This document shows, one piece after another, positions 53,031-61,554 of a DNA stretch of 64,000 nt. Each line of letters opens with the position of its first letter. The stretch's first letter is position 1. The notes below the pieces were generated by a model. That model was not told where the DNA came from. It worked only from the letters and a program-made list of their open reading frames with translations, and made no database searches. The position numbers and the translations under genes were made by a program. Origin of the DNA: an uncultured Spirochaetia bacterium (GTDB lineage: Bacteria; Spirochaetota; Spirochaetia; SZUA-6; Bin103); NCBI GenBank assembly GCA_958296075.1, contig CATQHW010000002.1:806001-870000 (forward strand). Direction: 5' to 3'.

Positions 53031-53705
53031 TCAGGACGGTTTGAGCCCGCGGCGGCCGACGACGCTGCAGATGGGGCACTCCGCCGGCCGGTGGCCGCGC
53101 GCCGGGCATCGGGTGCGGCCGAAGATGATGATCTGCAGGTGCAGTCGGCTCCAGAGCCGCCGCGGGAAGGTGCGCTTCAGGTCGCGCTCGGTGCGCGCCA
53201 CGCTGCGGCCCGGCGAAAGCCCCCACCGGTACGCCAGGCGGTGGATGTGGGTGTCGACCGGGAAGGCGTCCGCGCCGAACGCCTGCGCCAGGACCACCTG
53301 CGCGGTCTTGGGTCCCACGCCCGGCAGCGCTTCGAGTTCGTCCTGAGTCCCCGGGACCTGACCGCCGTGGCGGTCGAGCAGAATCCGCGACGTCTCGCCG
53401 ATGTTGCGCGCCTTGCTCGGCGCGAGTCCGCACGGCCGGATGATGCGTTCGATCGCGGCGGCCGGCAGGGCGGCCATCGCCGCCGGGGTCGACGCGAGGG
53501 AGAACAGATCGGGCGTGATCTGATTCACCTTGGCGTCCGTGCTCTGTCCGGACAGGATCACCGCCACCAGCAGCGTGAACGGGTCCCGGTGGCGGAGCGG
53601 GATCGGCACGTCGCCGATCGATTCGTCGAGCGTCTCGACGATGAAGGCGGCCTTGGCGTTGCGGCTGCGGCGGTCGACCGCCGGGGAGCGTACTGCGGCA
53701 GGCAT
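53031..53705 (-). CDS. nth: Endonuclease III-like DNA glycosylase
   Basis: 224 residues from ATG 53705; the frame runs on upstream but without similarity. The helix-hairpin-helix with catalytic Lys is LPGVGPKTAQVVLAQAFG, and the catalytic Asp is in FPVDTHIHRLAYRWG. The iron-sulphur loop is atypical: CPARGHRPAECPIC has Cys-x9-Cys-x2-Cys, and no fourth cysteine follows before the end. The usual pattern is Cys-x6-Cys-x2-Cys-x5-Cys. The cluster may be lost or use another ligand. It should remove oxidised pyrimidines and nick abasic DNA. Confidence 0.9.
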   Translation of the reverse strand: MPAAVRSPAVDRRSRNAKAAFIVETLDESIGDVPIPLRHRDPFTLLVAVILSGQSTDAKVNQITPDLFSLASTPAAMAALPAAAIERIIRPCGLAPSKARNIGETSRILLDRHGGQVPGTQDELEALPGVGPKTAQVVLAQAFGADAFPVDTHIHRLAYRWGLSPGRSVARTERDLKRTFPRRLWSRLHLQIIIFGRTRCPARGHRPAECPICSVVGRRGLKPS

Positions 53706-53846
53706 GCGTAAAAGCCCCTTTCGGTTCGACCTTAGCCGCCCGGCCGGCGCGGTGTCCATCGGTCGCGTCCCGTGGACTTCGGCTTCGCTCTGGCCGTCGT
53801 GCGCCGGGGACGGTAGCATCGAGCTCACGGCGGGGAGGCGAAGGTG

Positions 53847-54353
53847 ATGGAGACGGCGACTCTGGGCGGCGGATGTTTCTGGTGCGTGGAGGCGGTCTAC
53901 CAGCGGGTCTCCGGGGTGCGGCGGGTCATGTCGGGCTACGCCGGCGGCACGCAGCGCAATCCGACCTACGAGGCGGTCTGCGCGGGCGGCACCGGCCATG
54001 CCGAGGTGGTCCAGATCGAGTTCGACCGGCAGGCGATCTCGTACGCGGACATCCTGGAGGTCTTCTGGCGCGCCCACGATCCGACCACGCGCGACCGTCA
54101 GGGGGCCGACGTCGGCACGCAGTACCGGTCGATCATCTGCTACCACGACGATCGCCAGCGCGCGGTCGCCGTGCGCTCCAGGGAGCAGGCAGCGGAGCGG
54201 ATCCGCAGGCCGATCGTTACGGAGATCGGACCGTTGGAGGAGTTCTATCCGGCCGAGCGCTACCATCGGAACTACTACAACCAGAACCCCCGCGCCGGCT
54301 ACTGCCGCGTCGTCATCGCTCCGAAGCTCAGCAAGCTCGGCATGCCGTCGTAG
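53847..54353 (+). CDS. msrA: Peptide-methionine (S)-S-oxide reductase
   Basis: 168 residues from ATG 53847, with GGGGAGG upstream. The active-site GCFWCVEAVYQ motif begins at residue ~9. Other conserved blocks are GVRRVMSGYAGGTQRNPTYEAVC, HAEVVQIEFD, FWRAHDPTTRDRQGADVGTQYRS and FYPAERYHRNYYNQN. It reduces methionine-S-sulfoxide in oxidised proteins with thioredoxin. No msrB domain is fused or adjacent. A hairpin that serves the opposite strand follows at 54384. Confidence 0.95.
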   Translation: METATLGGGCFWCVEAVYQRVSGVRRVMSGYAGGTQRNPTYEAVCAGGTGHAEVVQIEFDRQAISYADILEVFWRAHDPTTRDRQGADVGTQYRSIICYHDDRQRAVAVRSREQAAERIRRPIVTEIGPLEEFYPAERYHRNYYNQNPRAGYCRVVIAPKLSKLGMPS

Positions 54354-54373
54354 CGACCGGAGCCGGTATCGGG

Positions 54374-54413
54374 GCAGAAAAGAGGACGGCGCGCGCCTTT
54401 GCGCACGCCGTCC
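54374..54413 (-). terminator. Rho-independent terminator of the second sugar ABC operon
   Basis: A 13-position stem (GGACGGCG at 54384-54391 pairing with CGCCGTCC at 54406-54413, one C/A mismatch, then GCGC pairing) closes a 4-nt loop. On the minus strand it is followed by TCTTTTCTG, a T-rich tract. It lies 47 bp after the binding-protein stop. On the plus strand there is no T-run, so it does not obviously end msrA. Confidence 0.75.
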
Positions 54414-54460
54414 CGTAGTAGGTGAGCCGGCGTCGGCCGGCTCACCGCGCTCCGAGCGGA

Positions 54461-56275
54461 TCAGTTCGTCGGCATCGCAAGCGCGCCGCTCAGGATGTCC
54501 TCTACCAGTGGAGCCTTCTGCAGCTCGTCGATGACCTCCTGGCCGCCGTTGGCCAGCCACTGCTCGACGAACCCGGGCCATTCGGCGTCGATGTCGATCG
54601 AGCTGTCGGTCACCCACTTCCACCAGGTCTCCTCGCGAAAGGCCTGCAGGTTCCCGCCGTAGCGGGCCCAGAGCTTGACGTAGTCGGTGCGGTTGAAGAT
54701 GTCCTCTCGGTGGTCCCGCACGGCGATCTCCATCGTGTACGGCTCGCGCATGAGCATGGCCCAATTGATGCCCTGCCCCGGCCCGATGGTCGCTCCGCCG
54801 GCAGCTTCGATCGGGATGCCGTTCTTCATTTGCGGGCACTGCCAGAACAGGTCGTGCCAGCTATAGGCGGTGTAGACCAGGCCGACGCCGTTGGTGTTTC
54901 GCACCAGGGTGGGGGTCCCCGCCAACTGGGCGACGCTGCAGTCGCCGGGAGTGCCCAGCCACCGGTAGTTCGCATCCTCGGAAAATGGGCCGCCGACCCC
55001 GTAACCGGTGACCAGCGTTCCCGCCGGGTCGTGATTTATGTAGTCGTAGATCTGCAGGATGCGGGCGAGCTTCTCATCGGATACCCCGGCCTTGACGCCG
55101 AAGCCCTCGTGCGGATTGAGCACGGTGGCGCGGTTGTCCCACTGGCAGCGCATCTTTCCGGTCGGGCCGTACGCCGGCAGCATGTTGACGAATCGGGCGT
55201 CGGGCACGGCGTCCGCGCGGATGCGGGTGCAGTCGTCGTTGCCGCCGGTGAAGGATGCCAAGCCGCACGGTCCGCGCGCCCACATGCCGACCAGTCCGGC
55301 CCGCACCTGCTGGCGCCACTCGGAGCGTCCCACCGCCGGCAGCGCCGGGTCGAGAATACCGTCGGCAAACCAGCGCTGCAGGATCTTCAGCGCCTCCCGC
55401 GACTGGCTGGCGATGTCGACCTTGACGGTCAGCCCGGTCTCATCGTCCAGGTAGTTGTCGACGTCATTGAGGCCGTACGCCCAGAACGGCACGGCGGGGC
55501 CCGAGTGGTAGAGCCACTCGCGTCCCTGGAAGCCGCCGCTGTCGCCGATGGTCCCGTACGGGATCTCGTCGCGCTTGCCGTTGCCGTTGAAGTCCGCATC
55601 GCGGAAGCCGTACATGGCGGTCTCCATCTCGTCCCAGTCGAAGTGGCCGCCCCACCAGAAATAGGTCTCCGGCGCCGTCGGCGCTCCCAGGTCGATCTTC
55701 TCCCCGGCGCGGTCCCAGCCGGGCGCCTTGGGATCGAGTGCGAACGGGTCGATGCCGATCTTCTCGAGCCAGTCCAGGCGCATGATCAGGACGGCGTCGC
55801 AGTGGTGCTGGTAGTGCTCGCCGCGCGGAATGTTCATGTACTCGTCGGTAGTCCCCGGCGCCAGGCTCACGCCCCACGCCAGCGGTCCCTGCTGGCTCCG
55901 GTAGGCGGAGTGCAGCGGCGCGTAGGTCTCGATCATGTCGCGCGGGATGTTGCGGAAGGCGCCCTTGTGGTACCAGTCGACCATGTCGATCCAGGTGTAG
56001 AACGCCTCCGGATACTCGCCCGACGACATGAAGAGCTGTTTGGCTTCCTCGTCCGAGCGCGACACGCCCTTGGTCTCGATGGTGACGTTGAACTTCTCCT
56101 CGATGTGCTTCTGGACGGGATTTCCCGCCTCGGCCATGTCGGAGGTGAGGCCGCCCCACGATATGGTCATGTGATCGTCGGTGGTGAACGAGAGCCGATC
56201 GGTCTGGCCCTCGGCAAACGCCCAGCCCGCTGTCAGCAGCAGTCCGAGCGCGATGGCAAGTGACTTTCGTTGCAT
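54461..56275 (-). CDS. Extracellular solute-binding protein of a sugar ABC transporter (Lpl type)
   Basis: 604 residues, a full-length paralogue of the protein at 21739-23553. The signal peptide (residues 1-~21, LAIALGLLLTAGWAFA) is followed by EGQTDR with no lipobox cysteine. AAGGAG lies 6 bp before the ATG. The mature protein starts with a MTISWGGLTSDMAEAGNPVQ strand and ends with IDIDAEWPGFVEQWLANGG, as in its paralogue. It is the last gene of a minus-strand operon with its permeases. It is separated from LplC by 119 bp, in the order normal for this transporter type, and closed by a terminator. Confidence 0.93.
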   Translation of the reverse strand: MQRKSLAIALGLLLTAGWAFAEGQTDRLSFTTDDHMTISWGGLTSDMAEAGNPVQKHIEEKFNVTIETKGVSRSDEEAKQLFMSSGEYPEAFYTWIDMVDWYHKGAFRNIPRDMIETYAPLHSAYRSQQGPLAWGVSLAPGTTDEYMNIPRGEHYQHHCDAVLIMRLDWLEKIGIDPFALDPKAPGWDRAGEKIDLGAPTAPETYFWWGGHFDWDEMETAMYGFRDADFNGNGKRDEIPYGTIGDSGGFQGREWLYHSGPAVPFWAYGLNDVDNYLDDETGLTVKVDIASQSREALKILQRWFADGILDPALPAVGRSEWRQQVRAGLVGMWARGPCGLASFTGGNDDCTRIRADAVPDARFVNMLPAYGPTGKMRCQWDNRATVLNPHEGFGVKAGVSDEKLARILQIYDYINHDPAGTLVTGYGVGGPFSEDANYRWLGTPGDCSVAQLAGTPTLVRNTNGVGLVYTAYSWHDLFWQCPQMKNGIPIEAAGGATIGPGQGINWAMLMREPYTMEIAVRDHREDIFNRTDYVKLWARYGGNLQAFREETWWKWVTDSSIDIDAEWPGFVEQWLANGGQEVIDELQKAPLVEDILSGALAMPTN

Positions 56276-56394
56276 GCGTTCTCCTTGTTTTGATCGTGCG
56301 TTGCACGTCGGCGATTCCCCGGCGGCGGCCCGGGCCGGATCCGGTCTGAACGGTCAGCGTAACGGCGCGCGAACCTCCTTCCGTGATCGCGGGA

Positions 56395-57318
56395 TCATCC
56401 CTTCAACGATCCCAGCATCACGCCCTTGGCGAAGTACTTCTGGATGAACGGATAGAGGAAGATGATCGGCCCGATGGTGATGACGATGGTGGCCGCCTGC
56501 ACTGCCTCCGGCGGGAACAGCTCGATGCGCTCGCCGGCGAGGAGCTGTTGCTGGACGAACTCCTCCAGGCGCTGCACGCGCAGATCGGCCAGCAGGTCGC
56601 GAATCATGAGCTGCAGGACGCGCAGATCGCGGTGGGGCGAGTAGATCATCGCATCGAACCAGCCGTTCCAGTGCGCGACCGCCGCGAACAACGAGATCAC
56701 CGCGATCATCGGTTTCGACAACGGCGCGATGATCCGCCACAGCACCTGCCAGTAGGAGGCGCCGTCGATCATTGCCGAGTCCTCCAGCGCCTGGTCGATG
56801 GTCATCAGGAAGTTGCGGGCGATGATGATGTAGAAGACGTTCACGCCGATCACGGTCGCGCTGCCCAGGGAGATCGTCAGGATCATGCGCGTGTTGATCA
56901 GCCCCAGCCCGCGTACCAGCAGATAGGTCGGGATCAGGCCGCCGTTGAAGAACAGCGTCAGGACGTAGATCGTGGTCAGCACCCGCCGTCCGGGCAGATC
57001 GCGTTTGGCGAGCGCGTAGGCGCCGGTAAAGGTGACGAAGAGGATCCAGGAGGTGCCGGCCACCACCCGGAAGATGGTATTCAGATACGCCAGTCCCACG
57101 CGTTCCGCCTCGATAGCATAGCCCCATGCATCGGTGTTGAACGTTCCCGGAAACAGATGGAAGCCGAGCCGGTAGATGTCCGCGGCGGAAGAGAACGACT
57201 GCACGATGATCGTCCAGAACGGGTAGACGAAGGTGAGCCCGAGCAGAAAGAAGCCGCCGTAGTTGCAGACGTCGAAGATCAGTCCGCCGGTCGATCGCTT
57301 GCCCAGTACCGCCGCCAC
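56395..57318 (-). CDS. Carbohydrate ABC transporter permease, LplC/YtcP type
   Basis: 307 residues, same length as the protein at 25464-26387. The start is GTG. Helix 1 is VCNYGGFFLLGLTFVYPFW. The EAA loop is LEDSAMIDGASYWQVLWRIIAPLSKP and the C-terminal tail is IQKYFAKGVMLGSLKG. It is 13 bp downstream of its LplB partner. Six membrane segments are expected; it pairs with LplB to pass sugar delivered by the binding protein downstream. Confidence 0.93.
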   Translation of the reverse strand: MAAVLGKRSTGGLIFDVCNYGGFFLLGLTFVYPFWTIIVQSFSSAADIYRLGFHLFPGTFNTDAWGYAIEAERVGLAYLNTIFRVVAGTSWILFVTFTGAYALAKRDLPGRRVLTTIYVLTLFFNGGLIPTYLLVRGLGLINTRMILTISLGSATVIGVNVFYIIIARNFLMTIDQALEDSAMIDGASYWQVLWRIIAPLSKPMIAVISLFAAVAHWNGWFDAMIYSPHRDLRVLQLMIRDLLADLRVQRLEEFVQQQLLAGERIELFPPEAVQAATIVITIGPIIFLYPFIQKYFAKGVMLGSLKG

Positions 57319-57331
57319 GATCGCTCCCGCT

Positions 57332-58312
57332 TCACCAGACCCCGTACGCGCCGTAGCCCAGGCGCCGGATCAACCAATTCGCCAGCAGCAGCACCGCGAG
57401 CCCCGCCAGGTTCTGGAACAGGCCGACCGCGATCGTATAATCGTATTGCGCCTGCACGACACCGGCGCGGTAGATGAACGTCCCGAAGATGTCGGCCTTG
57501 CTGATCACGGCCGAGTTCGCCATGTTGAAGACCTGATCGAACTGCTCGTCGAACAGGTGGCCGACCTGCAGCAGCAGGAGGATCGTCATGACCGGCACGA
57601 GCGCCGGCAGCGTGACGTGCCTGACCCGCTCGAAGCGGTTGGCGCCGTCGATCTCCGCCGCCTCGTACAGGTTGGGATCGACCGAGGCCAGAGCGGCCAG
57701 GTACAGGATCGTCGCCCAGCCCACGCTCTGCCAGATGCCGGTCACCACCAGCAGGCCGCGAAAGGTCGGTTCGTGCGTCAGCCAGTTGATCGGCTCCAGG
57801 CCGATCTGCACGAACAGCCAGGCGATCGGCCCGCGCTTGACGTTGAGTATCTGCGCGAAGATGCCGCCCAGGATCACCCAGGAGACGAAGTGCGGCAGGT
57901 AGCTCACGCTCTGTATGGTCCGCTTGTACCACGTGGCACGCATCTCGTTGAGCAGCAAAGACATGATGATGGCTGCCGGGAACGCGAAGAGGATGCGCAG
58001 GACGCTCAGCCAGACCGTGTTGAACAGCACGCGGCCGAAGAACGGGTCGGTCGTCATGCGCTTGAAGTGGTCGAAGCCGTTCCACGGACTCCCCAGCCAC
58101 CCATTGCGCAGGCTGAAGTCCTTGAACGCCAGGCTGAGACCGTAGATCGGCGCGTAGCGCCACAGGATCAGCATGGCCAGCGAGATCGACAGCAGCAGGT
58201 AGACCGGACGCATGCGCAGCGCCCGCGCGATGGTCTGGCGGCGCAGGACGCGCCGGTAGTCGGCTCCGGCGCCGCCGCCGACCGTTCGCTCAACCGGCGC
58301 CGTGCGTGCCAT
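57332..58312 (-). CDS. Sugar ABC transporter permease, LplB/YteP type
   Basis: 326 residues with an N-terminal cytoplasmic stretch, helix 1 at VYLLLSISLAMLILWRYAPIYG, EAA loop YEAAEIDGANRFERVRHVTLPALVP and tail LGYGAYGVW. It is more distant from the two LplB copies at 26392-28528 than they are from each other. Its ATG is 3 bp after the stop of the enolase-superfamily gene, so the dehydratase and transporter are co-translated. That coupling suggests the imported compound, or a product of it, is a sugar acid. Confidence 0.93.
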   Translation of the reverse strand: MARTAPVERTVGGGAGADYRRVLRRQTIARALRMRPVYLLLSISLAMLILWRYAPIYGLSLAFKDFSLRNGWLGSPWNGFDHFKRMTTDPFFGRVLFNTVWLSVLRILFAFPAAIIMSLLLNEMRATWYKRTIQSVSYLPHFVSWVILGGIFAQILNVKRGPIAWLFVQIGLEPINWLTHEPTFRGLLVVTGIWQSVGWATILYLAALASVDPNLYEAAEIDGANRFERVRHVTLPALVPVMTILLLLQVGHLFDEQFDQVFNMANSAVISKADIFGTFIYRAGVVQAQYDYTIAVGLFQNLAGLAVLLLANWLIRRLGYGAYGVW

Positions 58313-58315
58313 CGA

Positions 58316-59476
58316 TCAGGACCGGACCTCGTGCTCGGAGCGAACTTCGTTCGCTTTGATGAAGTCGAAGTCGATGTCGTCGCCCAGGCCCGGCCGCTCC
58401 GGCACGCGCACGTACCCGCCAGCGTCGAGCGGGTCGTAGTGGGTCTTCTGCCAGGGGAAGGGGACCTCGAACGTGCGCATCGGGTGAACCAACCCGCGTT
58501 CGTAGTACTTGCCGTTGATCCCCATCGCGCACAGCACGTGCAGATTGTCCGGGCCGCCGCTGTGCACCTCCATGCGCATGCCGTAGGCCTCGGCAAGGTG
58601 AATGGTCTTCATGATCTGCGTGACGCCGCCGGAGCCGGCGGCCGCGCGTAGCATGTCACAGCCGCCGCGTTCCGCCCACTGCACGCGCGTGAGCGCCCCG
58701 TTCTCGGCGTGCTCGGGACCGCACACCGCCAGGTCGTCGAGCTTGCTCCGCAGCCAGACGTAGCTGGCCAGCCGCGACTCGTTCATCGGTTCTTCGATCC
58801 AGACGTAGCCCAGGCGCTGGCACTCGCGGGCAAGATAGAGCGCCTCGTGGCGGTCGTAGTGGTGGTGGGCATCGAGCATCAGGTCGACGTCGGGGCCGAC
58901 CGCCTCGCGCACGGCCGCGCACAGGGCCGCCTCGCGCTTGACGTCGGGCTCCGGGACGATCGGCGGCATCCAGGTGTGCAACTTGATCGCGCGATAGCCC
59001 TGCGCGACGAGCTGCTCGGCGAACGCCGCGTACTCCTCGATGGTGCTCAGGCCGCCGGGCATGTCGTCGCCCGGCATGGTGCTGGCGTAGGCCAGCACCT
59101 TGGTGCGCGCGGCGCCCAACATCTTGTAGACCGGGATGTTCAACGTGCGGCCGGCCAGATCCCACAGGGCGTTGTCGACCTGCCCGATCGCCATCTCGCC
59201 CAGGTTGGTGAGCTTGGCGATGCGCTGCATGCGCTGGTGCAACATCTCGCGGAAGAAGGGGTCCTCGCCGACCAGCGCCGGCTTCAACAGGCCGTCGACC
59301 AGCTCGGGCGTGCAGCCGCCGGAGACGAAGTAGCCCTCGGCCCCCTCGTCGGTGACCACCGTGAGCAGGCGGTTGGCGGCCCAGTGCTCCGCTCCGGGAT
59401 GGGGATGGCCCTCGTAGTCACGCACGGTCCGGGAGCGATAGCGGAACGTAGTCAGCTTGAGGTCGGCGATCTTCAT
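58316..59476 (-). CDS. Mandelate racemase/muconate lactonizing enzyme family protein (sugar-acid dehydratase-like)
   Basis: A 386-residue enolase-superfamily member, different from the one at 13175-14305. The barrel shows YRAIKLHTWMPP (K-x-H), metal ligands Asp in DLMLDAHHHYDR, Glu in VWIEEPMNES and Glu in AVCGPEHAENGA, and a catalytic-type His in MRMEVHSGGPDNL. The K-x-H and late His favour an acid-sugar dehydratase like gluconate or galactonate dehydratase. It is transcribed upstream of LplB, 3 bp apart, and starts 18 bp after the MFS gene. Regulation is unknown; no repressor gene is nearby. Confidence 0.9.
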   Translation of the reverse strand: MKIADLKLTTFRYRSRTVRDYEGHPHPGAEHWAANRLLTVVTDEGAEGYFVSGGCTPELVDGLLKPALVGEDPFFREMLHQRMQRIAKLTNLGEMAIGQVDNALWDLAGRTLNIPVYKMLGAARTKVLAYASTMPGDDMPGGLSTIEEYAAFAEQLVAQGYRAIKLHTWMPPIVPEPDVKREAALCAAVREAVGPDVDLMLDAHHHYDRHEALYLARECQRLGYVWIEEPMNESRLASYVWLRSKLDDLAVCGPEHAENGALTRVQWAERGGCDMLRAAAGSGGVTQIMKTIHLAEAYGMRMEVHSGGPDNLHVLCAMGINGKYYERGLVHPMRTFEVPFPWQKTHYDPLDAGGYVRVPERPGLGDDIDFDFIKANEVRSEHEVRS

Positions 59477-59494
59477 ACGCGACAGGATACAACG

Positions 59495-60808
59495 CTACGT
59501 GCGTTCGACGGCCGGCGATGGCGGATCGACTGCGCCGCGGACTCCCGACGCCGCCCAGTGCAGCGTGGGCGCGACGAGCAGGGCGGCCATGATCCACAGG
59601 GCCGCCGGCACGGATGCCAATTCCAGCACGGCGCCCACGCCGGCAGACCCGGCGGCGCCCAGCAAGGTCAGCACGGCGTGCTCGGTGGCGATCACCCGGC
59701 CGCGCAACTCCTCCGGCACGGTCTCCAGCAGGAGCTGCGTGCTGAATACCCAGACCAGACCGCCGCCGATCCCCCGCAGGGCCGACGCGACCATCACCAT
59801 CGCGAAGCCGGCCAGCGGCGCCGCCAGCGCCATGGCCGCGACCATCGCCGCATAGCCGGCGAGCATCGCCCGGCGCATCGCCCGCGGGTCGTCACCGATC
59901 AGCCGGCGCGCGGCTATCGGACTGATGCCGGAACCGAACCCACCGGCCGCAAACAGCAGGCCGAGCGCGATGCCGCCGGCCTCACCGACGGCGAACGCGG
60001 TGCCGGCGACCGCCACGCACGCCACCTGGAAACCGGAGAAGAAGAACAACAGGAAGCCCTTCTGCAGCGCCAGAGCCAGCACGCGTTGCTGCCGCCACAG
60101 GTAGCGCAGCCCGTTGGCATACGCGTCCAGGCTGGCGCGAGCGGCGGCCGGCAGGCCCTTCGTCCGGCCGGTCGCTGCGCCGAATCGCTTCGCTGCCGCG
60201 TAGGGCATGCGCGCCAGGAGCACCGCGGACAGCCCGTAGGTGGCGGCGTCCACCACGAACGCCGCCTGGATGCCGAACACGCCGGCGAACAGCCCGCCGG
60301 CAGCGGCGCCGACCGCCAGCAGCGTCGACCACGTTACCGAGGTGAGCGCGTTGGCTGCGCCCAGCAGGCGGCGCGTGGCAACCTCCGGCAGGATCGCCAC
60401 CCGCACCGGATAGAACACGCCGCTGATGCCGACCTGGATCGCGGTCAGCGCGAAGAGCAGCCACACCTGACCCGGTGTCCGCACCAGCAGGAAACCCGAC
60501 ACCACGACGGCGCGCAGCAGATCGGTCACGATCAGGATGCGCTTGCGGTTGAATCGGTCGGCCAGCACGCCGGCCAGGGGGCTGGCCACGAAGGCGCCGA
60601 GCATGCGGATGGCGAACAGGCCGCCGAGCGCCGCGCCGGCGCCGGTGAGCTGCGCCAGCAACGACGACGCGGCGATGATGTTGAACCAGTCGCCGAACAG
60701 GCTGGCGATCTGCGCGAACCACAGCAGGCGGAACGCGCCGTTGGTGCGCAGCAGCTCCCCGTAGCCGCCGCTCCCGGTCCGACGCTCGCTGCCGGCGCGC
60801 TGGGACAT
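59495..60808 (-). CDS. MFS transporter (major facilitator superfamily)
   Basis: 437 residues from ATG 60808; the frame is open another 390 bp upstream but that part is not membrane-like. About twelve hydrophobic segments are visible, starting with FRLLWFAQIASLFGDWFNIIAASSLLAQL. The cytoplasmic loop motif between helices 2 and 3 is SPLAGVLADRFNRKRILI, the MFS signature. The overall pattern resembles the MFS_3/enterobactin-exporter type (EntS-like), so an efflux role is likely. It may head the minus-strand sugar operon, being 18 bp upstream of the dehydratase gene, or simply be adjacent. Confidence 0.88.
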   Translation of the reverse strand: MSQRAGSERRTGSGGYGELLRTNGAFRLLWFAQIASLFGDWFNIIAASSLLAQLTGAGAALGGLFAIRMLGAFVASPLAGVLADRFNRKRILIVTDLLRAVVVSGFLLVRTPGQVWLLFALTAIQVGISGVFYPVRVAILPEVATRRLLGAANALTSVTWSTLLAVGAAAGGLFAGVFGIQAAFVVDAATYGLSAVLLARMPYAAAKRFGAATGRTKGLPAAARASLDAYANGLRYLWRQQRVLALALQKGFLLFFFSGFQVACVAVAGTAFAVGEAGGIALGLLFAAGGFGSGISPIAARRLIGDDPRAMRRAMLAGYAAMVAAMALAAPLAGFAMVMVASALRGIGGGLVWVFSTQLLLETVPEELRGRVIATEHAVLTLLGAAGSAGVGAVLELASVPAALWIMAALLVAPTLHWAASGVRGAVDPPSPAVERT

Positions 60809-60879
60809 GCCCGATACTACCGGTCCCGGTCGCTGTTCGTGTGCGGGCGCGGCCCGGTTAGGATTGCGGCCACGGAACC

Positions 60880-61548
60880 ATGACGCTGCGCGCACTGATC
60901 TTCGACTTCGACGGGCTGATCGTCGATACCGAGACCTCTTCGTTCGAGATGGCGCGCGACGCGTACCGCCGCTTCGGCCACGAGCTGCCGGCCGATCTGT
61001 GGCAACGATGCGTGGGTTCGCACGTCGACGTGTACGCCCACCTGCAGGAGCTCGTCGGTGCCGGCGTGGACGTCGCCGCCGTACGGGAACAATTGCGCGC
61101 CGGCAAACGGGACGCCGACGCGCGGCTCGGGCCGCTTCCCGGCGTGGTGGAGTTGGTCGCGGCCGCCGTCGCGGCGGGCGTGCGGCTGGCGGTGGCATCT
61201 TCCTCCTCGCGCCGCTGGGTCGAAGGCCACCTGCAGCGAATCGGCGCGCTGGGCGCGTTTCACGCGGTTCGCTGCCGCGACGACGTGCAGCAGGCCAAAC
61301 CGGCGCCGGACGTCTATCTGGCCGCCCTGGACGGCTTGGGGGTGAGCGCGTCGGAAGCGGTCGCCTTCGAGGACTCCCCGAACGGGGTACGGGCGGCCAG
61401 GACGGCCGGCATCTACACGGTTGCGGTGCCCAACGACGTCACCCGCGGCTGGCCGTTCGACCATGCCGACCGGGTGATCGGCTCGCTGCAGGGGGTCACG
61501 GTGCGGAGCGTGGACGGCTGGCTGGTCGCCGCTTCCCGGTCCGCGTAG
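60880..61548 (+). CDS. HAD-superfamily phosphatase/phosphomutase (beta-phosphoglucomutase-like)
   Basis: 222 residues. Motif I is FDFDGLIVDTETSSF (nucleophile Asp and acid/base Asp), motif II is VASSSSRRWVEGHL, motif III Lys is in QQAKPAPDVYLAALDGL and motif IV is FEDSPNGVRAARTAG. The helical cap between residues ~20 and 85 marks subfamily IA, with the VDTE variant common to sugar phosphatases and phosphoglycolate-type enzymes. It is divergent from the MFS gene and is followed 6 bp later by the DNA ligase. Confidence 0.92.
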   Translation: MTLRALIFDFDGLIVDTETSSFEMARDAYRRFGHELPADLWQRCVGSHVDVYAHLQELVGAGVDVAAVREQLRAGKRDADARLGPLPGVVELVAAAVAAGVRLAVASSSSRRWVEGHLQRIGALGAFHAVRCRDDVQQAKPAPDVYLAALDGLGVSASEAVAFEDSPNGVRAARTAGIYTVAVPNDVTRGWPFDHADRVIGSLQGVTVRSVDGWLVAASRSA

Positions 61549-61554
61549 CCGGCG

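Noticed and set aside
53706..54839. Long upstream extension of the endonuclease III frame
   Set aside because: It lies antisense to msrA and the binding-protein gene and has no similarity; the family starts near ATG 53705.
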